Shown here one piece after another: positions 32,617 through 39,391 of a stretch of DNA of 64,000 bases; the first letter of the stretch is position 1; each line of letters begins with the position of its first letter. The notes below the pieces were generated by a model. That model saw only the letters and a program-made list of their open reading frames with translations. It ran no database searches and was not told the origin of the DNA. This stretch comes from Microbispora catharanthi. GTDB lineage: Bacteria > Actinomycetota > Actinomycetes > Streptosporangiales > Streptosporangiaceae. Both the position numbers and the translations under genes were made by a program. Where the stretch lies: the NCBI RefSeq assembly GCF_006334915.2, contig NZ_VDMA02000004.1, positions 1-64,000 of the forward strand, written 5' to 3'.

Positions 32617-33435
32617 TCAGAAGAGGCAGTACGCAGTCGTCGCATCATCATGGGGCTTGCTGCGTGGCCAGCGTTTCCCTTGGGGGTCGGAGCGCTCGGC
32701 TTCGCGTACCTGACGGATGAGCTCGGCCGGTCCGTCCTGCGTAAGGACGTCGAGGAGCTGTGCCCAAGTCATGAGGCCGTACCGGCTGATGGCGTCGGCG
32801 GCTCCGTCGGTGAGCAGGGCCGCGCCGTGTACCTGGTCGGTGGGGATGGTGCCGGTGAGGGCGTGGTCGGCGGCGAGGGGGTCGGTGGAGGCGACCCAGA
32901 AGCCGCCGTCGCGGTTGCGGTACTGGCCGAGGGTTTCGACGTACTCGCGGCGGGCTTCGGCATGCTCGGGTGTGCCGCCGAGGAGGCTGTCGAGCCGTGC
33001 GCGGTGGGGTGCGGCGACCTGTTCTAGCCGGTCGTCGCAGATCACTTCCGGCTCGGGTGTGCCGGTGTCGAGGATGAGGGTGGAGTCTCCGAGGACGAGC
33101 CAATCGAGGTGGTCGGCGGCCTGGCGGAGCATGATGACAGTGGCGGAGGGGGAGCCGCCGTGGGTCAGGTCGCAGGTGAAGTCGTGCAGTGAGGTGACGT
33201 GCTTGATGCCCTGGGCGAGGAGTTCGGGCAGGGGGCCGGCGCTTTGGGCCATCTCGGCGAGCAGGGTGGAGCCGAGGGTGTGGGAGTACCACCGCACGCT
33301 GTGCGAGCAGGCCGAGGTGACACCTGGGGGGATGCTGGCGCCGTCGAGCAGGACGATGGCGTCGGCGGTGGCGCCGGTGAAGTCTTCGTTGGGCCGGTCG
33401 GGGTAGGCGGGTTCGCTGGCGAAGGCGACGCGCAT
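32617..33435 (-). CDS. PP2C-like protein phosphatase
   Basis: 272 aa from ATG 33435, overlapping the upstream stop by one base (TGATG). It has a PP2C-like order: a N-terminal EPAYPDRPNEDF, then AIVLLDGASIPPGVTS, WLVLGDSTLILDTGTPEPEV, HGAALLTDGAADAISRYGLM and a closing HDDATTAYCLF. The metal-binding Asp pattern DG, TDGAADA and DDAT is retained. It likely acts with the HTH protein encoded just upstream. Cytosolic. Confidence 0.7.
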   Translation of the reverse strand: MRVAFASEPAYPDRPNEDFTGATADAIVLLDGASIPPGVTSACSHSVRWYSHTLGSTLLAEMAQSAGPLPELLAQGIKHVTSLHDFTCDLTHGGSPSATVIMLRQAADHLDWLVLGDSTLILDTGTPEPEVICDDRLEQVAAPHRARLDSLLGGTPEHAEARREYVETLGQYRNRDGGFWVASTDPLAADHALTGTIPTDQVHGAALLTDGAADAISRYGLMTWAQLLDVLTQDGPAELIRQVREAERSDPQGKRWPRSKPHDDATTAYCLF

Positions 33436-34277
33436 CAGGTGTCCTCGTGCCGGTAGAGCGGGCTGGCCAGTTCCGCCCGCACTGGTTCCCCGGTTTGCGG
33501 GTCGTATTCGACGCCGACCACGCAGGAGAAGCGGCGGTCGCCGACCTGCCCCCACAGGGTGGCGATCTCGTTGGCGAGTAGGTGGATGACGCCGAGGGAG
33601 CCGTTGGGGTGGATACCGGCGATGGCCAGGAACGAGCCCTCCCCGTCCGGGCGGGGCAACCGACCGAGGAAGGCCGAGTCGGTCGGCTGGGCGGGGTCGA
33701 GCTGGGAGCCGGAGCGGTAGTCAAGACCGGTGCGCGTGTCGACGAGCTTCCAGCCGATATCGTCGCGGTCCCAGCGGATGACTGGGTCGGCGTCGTACGC
33801 GGTGCGCACGGCCTCGGACATGCGGGGGCCGCAGATGACGAGCAGCCCCGGGCGGTTGAGGTCGATCTGCCCATCAACGGTGACGTTGTCGGTGGCCACG
33901 GTCAGACCGAAGGTCCGGGCGAGGTCTTCCAGGCGCTTGCCGGCGCGCATGTCGTCCAGGGCGACCATGGAGCGGCCGGTCGCGGCATCGTGCCGCAGCG
34001 GGGTCACCACGGTGACCGACCCAATGCCGAGGAACGCGCCTTCGGGGGCGGGGCCGGTGTGACGGATCTGGTGAATACGCCCACGCGACAGGCCGGCCTT
34101 CTCGGCGATCTGCGCATACGACATGCCCTGGGCGTGGAGTTCTTGGATGACGCGGCGTCGGAGCCGGGCCAGTTCGGTGACTTCCTGCTGGGCGGCGTTG
34201 AGTCGTTCGGTGGCGACCCGGAGCAGCAGATAGGGATCGTCGATCGCGGCGATTTTGTCCAGGTCGCTCGGTGGCAC
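33435..34277 (-). CDS. Sigma-factor-like HTH DNA-binding protein
   Basis: 280 aa from GTG 34277 behind GAGGAGG. Residues about 35-75 carry a region-4-like HTH (LRRRVIQELHAQGMSYAQIA, AEKAGLSRGRIHQIRHTG). The C-terminal 200 residues are a separate Rossmann-like domain (GLLVICGPRMSEAVRTAY, RWDRDDIGWKLVDTRTGLD, LAIAGIHPNGSLGVIHLLAN) that may bind a nucleotide. The pair with a PP2C-like gene recurs in actinobacterial elements. It may be the sensing half of a two-protein module. Confidence 0.7.
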   Translation of the reverse strand: MPPSDLDKIAAIDDPYLLLRVATERLNAAQQEVTELARLRRRVIQELHAQGMSYAQIAEKAGLSRGRIHQIRHTGPAPEGAFLGIGSVTVVTPLRHDAATGRSMVALDDMRAGKRLEDLARTFGLTVATDNVTVDGQIDLNRPGLLVICGPRMSEAVRTAYDADPVIRWDRDDIGWKLVDTRTGLDYRSGSQLDPAQPTDSAFLGRLPRPDGEGSFLAIAGIHPNGSLGVIHLLANEIATLWGQVGDRRFSCVVGVEYDPQTGEPVRAELASPLYRHEDT

Positions 34278-34304
34278 GGTTCCTCCTCAGTGGTGCACAG
34301 CCGA

Positions 34305-34345
34305 GTCTAGGCCCCTAGACGAAATGCCGTCTATCCCTCTTGACA
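34305..34345. promoter_or_regulatory. GTCTAG palindrome and TTGACA element
   Basis: GTCTAGGCCCCTAGAC (34305-34320) is a palindrome but for its central 2 bp, 28 bp upstream of the HTH gene start on the minus strand. A related half site GTCTATCCC starts at 34329 and TTGACA at 34340-34345. It belongs to the GTCTAG operator set of this element. Confidence 0.55.
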
Positions 34346-34423
34346 GTACGGTTTTGAGGGGTTTGCCGCTCTTTGGATCCACGGCCCGGATCGCTGAGCG
34401 CCGGTTGGGGACACCGCGCGGGC

Positions 34424-34699
34424 TCATCGCGCCATTCCCGTCAGCAGGGCCGCCCAGACCTCACGCGCCCGGGCGATGGGCCAGCGGTGGGTCTCGCGGA
34501 TCTCGGGTGCGTCCTCGTTCTGGAGGGTGCGCCGGATGAACCCCTGTCCACCCGCCTGGCACAGCTCATAGACCGTGGCCAGGCAGTCGCAGGTCCAGGC
34601 GAGCACGCGCACTCGCGCTCCGTCCGAGGGGCCGAACCAGGCCAGCTTCTTGCCCCCGGGTTGCCGGCGATCGGGGACGTGCGGGCTTACGCAGCTCAT
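34424..34699 (-). CDS. Small hypothetical protein paired with an RsbW-like ATPase
   Basis: 91 aa from ATG 34699, which overlaps the ATPase stop by one base. It contains KKLAWFGPSDGARVRVLAWT, CDCLATVYELCQAGGQGFIR and ends ALLTGMAR. The CxC pair and small size resemble DUF397-type partners of RsbW-like ATPases in actinomycetes, though it is not one. Unknown function. Confidence 0.65.
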   Translation of the reverse strand: MSCVSPHVPDRRQPGGKKLAWFGPSDGARVRVLAWTCDCLATVYELCQAGGQGFIRRTLQNEDAPEIRETHRWPIARAREVWAALLTGMAR

Positions 34700-35148
34700 C
34701 ACCGGCACGTCGCCTGTGCGGCGGCGGTGATGGGGTCGACCTTGAGCAGCGCCCAGACGGTACGACCAGCCTGGTTGCCGTACACGCCCCAGTTGTCGGC
34801 CAGGGAGGCGACCAGCAGCAGGCCGCGGCCGCCCTCGTCGTCGCTGGGCCGGACGAGCCGGGGGAGGCCGGGGCCGCCTTCGTCGGCGACGCCGAGCCAG
34901 ACCTGATCGGGTTCGGCCTGGATGCTGACGATGAACTTGCCGCCGAACCTGGCCGAGGCGGTGTGCCGGACGGCGTTGGTCGCCAGTTCGCTCACGATGA
35001 GTTCGGCCGACTCGACGACCGGCCAGGCACCGAGGGTTGCGGTGATGAAGCGGCGGGCTTCGGTGACTGAGGCGGGACGGCCGAGGAAGTGCCGGGACAG
35101 GCGCCATGGGGGCATGGAACACGCTCCGTCGTATAGGGGGCTAGACAT
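34699..35148 (-). CDS. RsbW-type ATP-binding (HATPase_c) regulator
   Basis: 149 aa. ATPase boxes are present as VVESAELIVSELATNAVRHT (N box), VADEGGPGLPRLV (G1-like) and GGRGLLLVASLADNWGV (G2-like). No histidine phosphoacceptor is present, as in anti-sigma/serine-kinase proteins. ATG 35148 lies within a GTCTAG operator-like site, so expression may be repressed by occlusion of the start. Confidence 0.8.
   Translation of the reverse strand: MSSPLYDGACSMPPWRLSRHFLGRPASVTEARRFITATLGAWPVVESAELIVSELATNAVRHTASARFGGKFIVSIQAEPDQVWLGVADEGGPGLPRLVRPSDDEGGRGLLLVASLADNWGVYGNQAGRTVWALLKVDPITAAAQATCR
35136..35146. promoter_or_regulatory. Operator-like site over the ATPase start codon
   Basis: GGGGGCTAGAC on the plus strand (GTCTAGCCCCC on the coding strand) overlaps the second to fifth codons of the RsbW-type gene. 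It is a half site of the same repeated motif. Confidence 0.45.
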
Positions 35149-35211
35149 GCCTTCGACGTGAGCGTATGACCAACGCTAGAACTATCTCAAGGAATGCGAC
35201 GCATAAATGCG

Positions 35212-36054
35212 TCAGTCGTCGAGCTGTTTCGCCAGCTCCCGGAAGTCCGACGCGATCTCGCCCAGCAGCGCCCGCAGGTCGTCCCCGTACACGGCGGCAC
35301 CCGCGAATGCCTCGAACGCCTCTTCGTGAGCGCCGATCTCGGCCGGCTCGGTCAGCGTGAGGTCACCGGTCAGGCTCTCCACCACGCTCACGGACCCGTC
35401 GAAGATGGTGAACCCGTGCAGCGGGAAGGCCGGTGCCTCTGTCTTCCACGGCACGACGCCAAGCCGGACATGCGGCAACGTCGACACCTGGGCCAACCGA
35501 TCGAGCTGGGCCAGCATCAACGACGGCGACCCCGGCCAGGTACGCACCGCACCCTCAGTCAGCACGAACGCGAACCGCCGGCCCTCCTCAAACAGCACCG
35601 CTTGCGCATCGACCCGCACGGCCGCCGCCTTGGCTGCATCGTCCTCATCGGCATCCCGACCGACCGCCACCGCCAGCCGTGCGTACTCCGCCGTCTGCAA
35701 CAGGGCCGGGATCATCGCCGAAGAGAAGACCGCCACCCACTTCGACGAGCGCACCCGCGCAGCATTAGCCGCCTCCCGGCCGGCAAGTCCATTCCTCAGC
35801 CGCGACACCTCGTCACGCAGCCGCACGAGCAAGGTGTCCAACTCCCGTCGCGCGTCCCGGTCGAGCTGTAAGGCCGCGGAGACCCGCTCAACCGTTTCCG
35901 GCGTAGGCAGCAGCCGCCCGGTCTCCATCCGCGAGATCGTCGGCTGCGCCACCCCAGCTCGCTGCGCCAGCTCCTTACCCGTCAGCCCCGCATCCTTGCG
36001 AAGCCGCCGCAGCAGCTCACCCAACTCCCGCAACCGATCCCGCCGCTCCTTCAC
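35212..36054 (-). CDS. XRE-family regulator with DUF5753 domain
   Basis: About 280 aa from GTG 36054; AGGAGGTGAT is 14 bases away, so the exact start is uncertain. The XRE HTH is at residues about 10-60 (LRRLRKDAGLTGKELAQRAG, VAQPTISRMETGRLLP). The C-terminal 180 residues are DUF5753-like (SAMIPALLQTAEYARLAVAV, VRLGVVPWKTEAPAFPLHGF, SVVESLTGDLTLTEPAEI). Such proteins commonly pair with RsbW-like ATPases and small partners in actinomycetes, and this pair is adjacent. It is the best candidate for binding the GTCTAG sites. Confidence 0.82.
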   Translation of the reverse strand: MKERRDRLRELGELLRRLRKDAGLTGKELAQRAGVAQPTISRMETGRLLPTPETVERVSAALQLDRDARRELDTLLVRLRDEVSRLRNGLAGREAANAARVRSSKWVAVFSSAMIPALLQTAEYARLAVAVGRDADEDDAAKAAAVRVDAQAVLFEEGRRFAFVLTEGAVRTWPGSPSLMLAQLDRLAQVSTLPHVRLGVVPWKTEAPAFPLHGFTIFDGSVSVVESLTGDLTLTEPAEIGAHEEAFEAFAGAAVYGDDLRALLGEIASDFRELAKQLDD

Positions 36055-36225
36055 AGGGAGGGTTCTATCACCTCCTGTATGAAGTCGAAGCCATACCGTG
36101 GGGTGGGCGAAAGCTCCCCGACTGCCGTACGTCCTGCATAGGCGGCGGGTGGCCCGATGAGATGCCTGTCCCAGCGGCGACGTGCTAACGGCGCTCAACT
36201 GAAAACCAGATGCGAATCGGAGTGA

Positions 36226-37662
36226 TCAATTGCTCAAGGTGGCCTTGATTGCTTCAAAGATGAAATTCCCGGCGACTCCCATGCTTAGATTGCCTGCGAC
36301 ACTCACCACTACCCCGAGAGCTTTCTTCACTCTTGACTCTGGAACTTGCGACTCATTGATTGCGCTTCGTAGTTCTTCTAGTGCATCTATAAGTGCTTTG
36401 GGATCGGTTGCCTCTGAGAACCGGTGTCGCTCTGCGTCGAGTAATGCAACGGTTGCGGCAGCCAGATCTGCAAGGCTTACTGATTGACCGTTGTTGATCG
36501 TGTTGCCGACCCCTCCGATGTTCGACCCGCTGACGGGAGCGTTGAAAATCATAAAGTTATAGGTCATTGTGTCCCTGCTTGGAGGAATTGCTTCCGGGTA
36601 CATCGGGTATAGGTGTGTACGCGCCCACGCTTCCCCAAGGGGACTAAGTCTAATTTGGCGCTCTCTCTTTGTGGTGTGAGAAACGCGCAAGAGGCTCCGA
36701 ACTCTAGGCAACGTGTCCAGACGTCTGCGTCCCGTCTTTCGGCCGTGTAGGAGGAAGCCGCTAGCGATGCAAGCACGTATGGCGTGCTCAATATTCTTAT
36801 CAGAATGACTACGCTGTCGCAGTGTCTTGGTGAGGGCTGATTCCTTGCTCCATGTTGTCGGTGCAAGTAAGAGTAGATCGGATATGGCGTCGGCATACTC
36901 GGTCGCTTCCTTGGGTGCAGTTATACGAGAATCAGGATCTATGCGTAATGCAAAGTCATCTGGGTGTAGCGTGAATACGTCTCTCCCCATGCACCAGATA
37001 TCGACGGCGTCTTCTTTGCCTTTGGTGTGCAGGACTAGTATCGGAAAAGTGTCTGGCTCAGGCAGCTCTGGAAGATCCGGGGTGTAAGGCGGGTCAAACA
37101 AACGCCTTTGTGGGGCAGGTCCAGGATGGCGACCATCACCTGCGCTCTGCTGTCGATTCCATTCCTGGAGTTCGCGATTGAACCGGGCTTCCTCGTCCCT
37201 CTCACGTGCTGCGTGCTCTTCTAGCCTTCTTTTGTAGTCGCTCTCTAGATATTCTCTGCGCTCTCGAATGCGCCTAGTATGCTTTAGATATTCAGATTCT
37301 GGGCAAACCCAGTCGCCGACCCGGAGATCACTGATAGCCACGCGCCTTGAGTTTCCCTGTGGTCGAGCGAACAGTGTGTCTGGTCTTTTGAATGCAAGGC
37401 CGCTCTGCTCGGCATCTCGCTGAAGAAGCTCCATGCCATCTGAGAACTTCACAGCCGCCAAAAAAATAAGAGGTAGTGCCAAGAGTGGCCAATTCGCCCC
37501 GATTGTCGTCTTGGCCCACCAAATTAGGATGGCCGAAATCCCTAATATGCCCAGGCCAAATCGAGTTCTGCGCCATAGAAGTCGTTCCGGGGTGGCCGAG
37601 GGAACCGCGGCAGCGATAACGGCTGGGCTAACCCTTACGTCGTCGACCCTTCTAGCTTCCAC
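36226..37662 (-). CDS. Two-TM, coiled-coil protein with amyloid-like motif; unrecognised AICE cargo
   Basis: About 478 aa if translation begins at GTG 37662; the start is uncertain. Two membrane helices sit at about 34-50 and 55-72. A charged coiled coil (about 120-170, HTRRIRERREYLESDYKRRL) follows, then a middle domain of unknown type. Near residue 368 is NFMIFNAPVSGSNIGGVGNT, a Gly/Asn-rich segment resembling bacterial amyloid signalling motifs, followed by an 85-residue helical tail (LIDALEELRSAIN, VAGNLSMGVAGNFIFEAIKA). Base composition is visibly less GC-rich than the flanks. Placement and composition suggest a transferred cargo, perhaps defence, but function is unknown. Confidence 0.65.
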   Translation of the reverse strand: MEARRVDDVRVSPAVIAAAVPSATPERLLWRRTRFGLGILGISAILIWWAKTTIGANWPLLALPLIFLAAVKFSDGMELLQRDAEQSGLAFKRPDTLFARPQGNSRRVAISDLRVGDWVCPESEYLKHTRRIRERREYLESDYKRRLEEHAARERDEEARFNRELQEWNRQQSAGDGRHPGPAPQRRLFDPPYTPDLPELPEPDTFPILVLHTKGKEDAVDIWCMGRDVFTLHPDDFALRIDPDSRITAPKEATEYADAISDLLLLAPTTWSKESALTKTLRQRSHSDKNIEHAIRACIASGFLLHGRKTGRRRLDTLPRVRSLLRVSHTTKRERQIRLSPLGEAWARTHLYPMYPEAIPPSRDTMTYNFMIFNAPVSGSNIGGVGNTINNGQSVSLADLAAATVALLDAERHRFSEATDPKALIDALEELRSAINESQVPESRVKKALGVVVSVAGNLSMGVAGNFIFEAIKATLSN

Positions 37663-37888
37663 GTCCGAGATTATGTCCGGTGCGAGAGCGTTCCTGTAAG
37701 AGCATCGACTCCACTGCCGAATCGTCCTTGTAGGGATCAAGGGCGGCGCTGCGCGCCGCCTCGCGGCCCTTCGCCCGCTCGCCGGCCGGGCATGCGGCCT
37801 GGGGGCCGGTCCCGGCCGGCGGCGGCTCGGACCTCGAAAGTCTCGGAAGAAGTCCGCGTGACGATAGCCAACGTAGTTGGACGCGACT

Positions 37889-38500
37889 ATGGTCATGGCC
37901 ATGGATGCCGGTGACATCATCGCGGCGCTGGCTCTAGCCCTCAGCATCATCGCGCTTGCATGGCAAGCTTGGTCATGGCACTCAGAGGGCCCGCGTATAA
38001 ACGTCGCGTTTAGGCATGCCTACAATGGAGTTTGGATATGGAGCGACGAGCCAACCCCCGAGCAGAAGGCTCGCAACGAAGCTGAGCGGAAGTGGCGGGA
38101 CCACTACTTCATAGAGGTTACCAACAGGGGAAGGGCCTCCGTTGATATTGAGGCCGTAAGGATCGGTACTGATCAGACCACTAGAGTAGACGTCATACCA
38201 CGAGTGGTGACTGACCGATCCAGTGAGCCCCCACCCACTCGCTTAGAAGCGGGCTCAACGAAGCGATGGCTGATTCCCATCGACAATGTTGCCTCGGATA
38301 TCGTCGACGAGTTACAACTTCGATATCTGATTGAAGATGGGCGCCGAATACCTAGAGGAAGCTTGCGTGCTTACATCTCTCTTGGAAATGGTAAGCAGGT
38401 GCGATCCGATACCCTCCATCGGCAGGATCATCTCGGGATACGCATCATGATGCGTCTATCCATGGCTTGGACTGTCTTAGTTCACGCGCGATCGAAGTAG
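37889..38500 (+). CDS. Membrane-anchored small protein, unknown; second AT-richer cargo gene
   Basis: About 203 aa; ATG at 37889, 37895 or 37901 is possible. One N-terminal membrane helix (IIAALALALSIIALAWQAWS, about 11-30) precedes a soluble beta-rich domain (HYFIEVTNRGRASVDIEAVR, RWLIPIDNVASDIVDELQLR). It resembles small type-II membrane proteins near defence genes but is unassigned. It is divergent from the 36226 gene with about 230 bp between. It shares the lower GC and codon use with that gene. Confidence 0.62.
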   Translation: MVMAMDAGDIIAALALALSIIALAWQAWSWHSEGPRINVAFRHAYNGVWIWSDEPTPEQKARNEAERKWRDHYFIEVTNRGRASVDIEAVRIGTDQTTRVDVIPRVVTDRSSEPPPTRLEAGSTKRWLIPIDNVASDIVDELQLRYLIEDGRRIPRGSLRAYISLGNGKQVRSDTLHRQDHLGIRIMMRLSMAWTVLVHARSK

Positions 38501-38506
38501 AAACAC

Positions 38507-38585
38507 CGCCTCCGGCGGGGGCGCTTCGGCTCCGGGATGGTGGGAGCTAGGGAGCGCGGGCCGTAGATGGCTGAGGTAGGAGCCG
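38507..38585. repeat. Diverged 80-bp repeat, copy 1
   Basis: Similar by eye (about three quarters of positions) to 41869-41948. Shared landmarks are CGGCTCCGGG, GGGCCGT, TGGCTG and AGGAGCCG in the same order. Both copies follow a gene stop closely. Confidence 0.45.
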
Positions 38586-38816
38586 CGCATCCCTTCTGCC
38601 ATCGACCCAGGCACAGCCCAGCAAACCGACTCCTTCGGCTCAAGCCCGTCTGTGACCCTTGGCGTCCAATTGCCGAGGAACGGCGACCGGCTAAGGTACA
38701 CGCGAAGACGGGCTTGCCCCTCCGTCGCCGGCCCGCTGCCGCTTCGCGGTGGGTCGACGGCATACGGGATGCGCGGAAGGGCGAGGCGTGCGCGTCCGCG
38801 CAGGTCAGGAGTCCGC

Positions 38817-38897
38817 TTTAGTTGCAGTTTTAGTTGCAGTTCCCCGCCGTCCCAGGCCGTTCCAGGTGGACCGTCGAGCGGTGTTGGTCCAGGTGGA
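38817..38897. promoter_or_regulatory. Right arm-type sites of the AICE
   Basis: TTTAGTTGCAGTT occurs twice in tandem (38817-38829 and 38829-38841) and CCAGGTGGA twice (38862-38870 and 38889-38897), just inside the right att repeat. The first word matches the left arm site at 28828. The arrangement is typical of tyrosine-integrase arm and excisionase sites. Confidence 0.6.
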
Positions 38898-38923
38898 ACG
38901 GATCGGGACGGCCAAGAGCCGAG

Positions 38924-38999
38924 CTGCTAATGCGGTTTGGGTCTTAAGCCCATCCGGGGTTCAAATCCCCGAGCCTCCGCAGTTCAAAGCCCCTCTCGC
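38924..38999 (+). repeat. Right att repeat (76 bp)
   Basis: Exact copy of 28710-28785. It holds the tRNA-Ser 3' half without its 5' half, so it marks the right end of the AICE. Confidence 0.9.
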
Positions 39000-39023
39000 T
39001 GACTTCAGCGAGAGGGGCTTTTT
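38986..39023 (+). terminator. Second tRNA-Ser-type terminator
   Basis: AAAGCCCCTCTCGCTG pairs perfectly with CAGCGAGAGGGGCTTT and is followed by TTTTT. It differs from the 28772 copy in the loop and adjacent bases, so the two lineages of att sequence have diverged. Confidence 0.8.
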
Positions 39024-39079
39024 GATCTCTCAGGGGCCTCTGGTTGCAGTTGCTCTCAGCCTGCGTCCCGCAGGCGCTT

Positions 39080-39275
39080 TCAGTCCTCGCCCCACAGGGC
39101 AGCCCCCATGCGCTCGCTGGCGTCCTTCACCTGGGGACTGGCGATGTGGGTGTAGCGCTCTGTCGTCGTGACGCGGGCGTGGCCGAGGATCTCTTGCACG
39201 ACGCGGGTGTCAAGCAGCTCGGGCGGCCCGAAGGGTCAGCACGACTGCGGCCCTTGCGTTGCCGAAAGACGGCGA
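39080..39275 (-). pseudogene. Relic of a second integrase gene outside the AICE
   Basis: The stretch closely matches the integrase 3' end at 28843-28970 and then, after an internal deletion of about 230 bp, 29200-29262. The shared parts include AALWGED-type end codons and the RYTHIAS region. It sits just outside the right att repeat, in the position an integrase gene would have in an element integrated earlier at the same tRNA. The arm word GGTTGCAGTTGC (39042-39053) lies before it. Confidence 0.75.
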
Positions 39276-39391
39276 CCAAAGATCGCTAGGGCCAGGCCGG
39301 GCTCTGAGCGCGGACACCATGGCGGACAGCCGAGAGTGCTTGACTATCGGTGACGGCGATTCGGATCGCCGTCACCCGGTCGTCGGGATGT

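Larger units (their letters stand above)
38501..38923. other. Gene-free right end of the AICE
   Basis: No gene is convincing here. It holds an 80-bp block (38507-38585) with a diverged copy at 41869-41948, and the integrase/excisionase arm-type repeats listed separately, ending at the right att repeat. Confidence 0.5.
28710..38999. mobile_element. Decayed AICE integrated in tRNA-Ser (about 10.2 kb)
   Basis: Bounded by exact 76-bp repeats at 28710-28785 and 38924-38999 covering the anticodon loop, variable and T arms, acceptor stem and the start of the terminator. The gene content is of pSAM2 type, almost all minus strand: RepSA-integrase fusion, zinc-ribbon, truncated TraB, Pra, regulators, plus immunity-like and unrecognised cargo. 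Both fusions (Rep-Int and Pra-TraB) destroy core functions, so the element should not excise or transfer by itself. Unit length between repeats is 10,214 bp. Confidence 0.85.
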
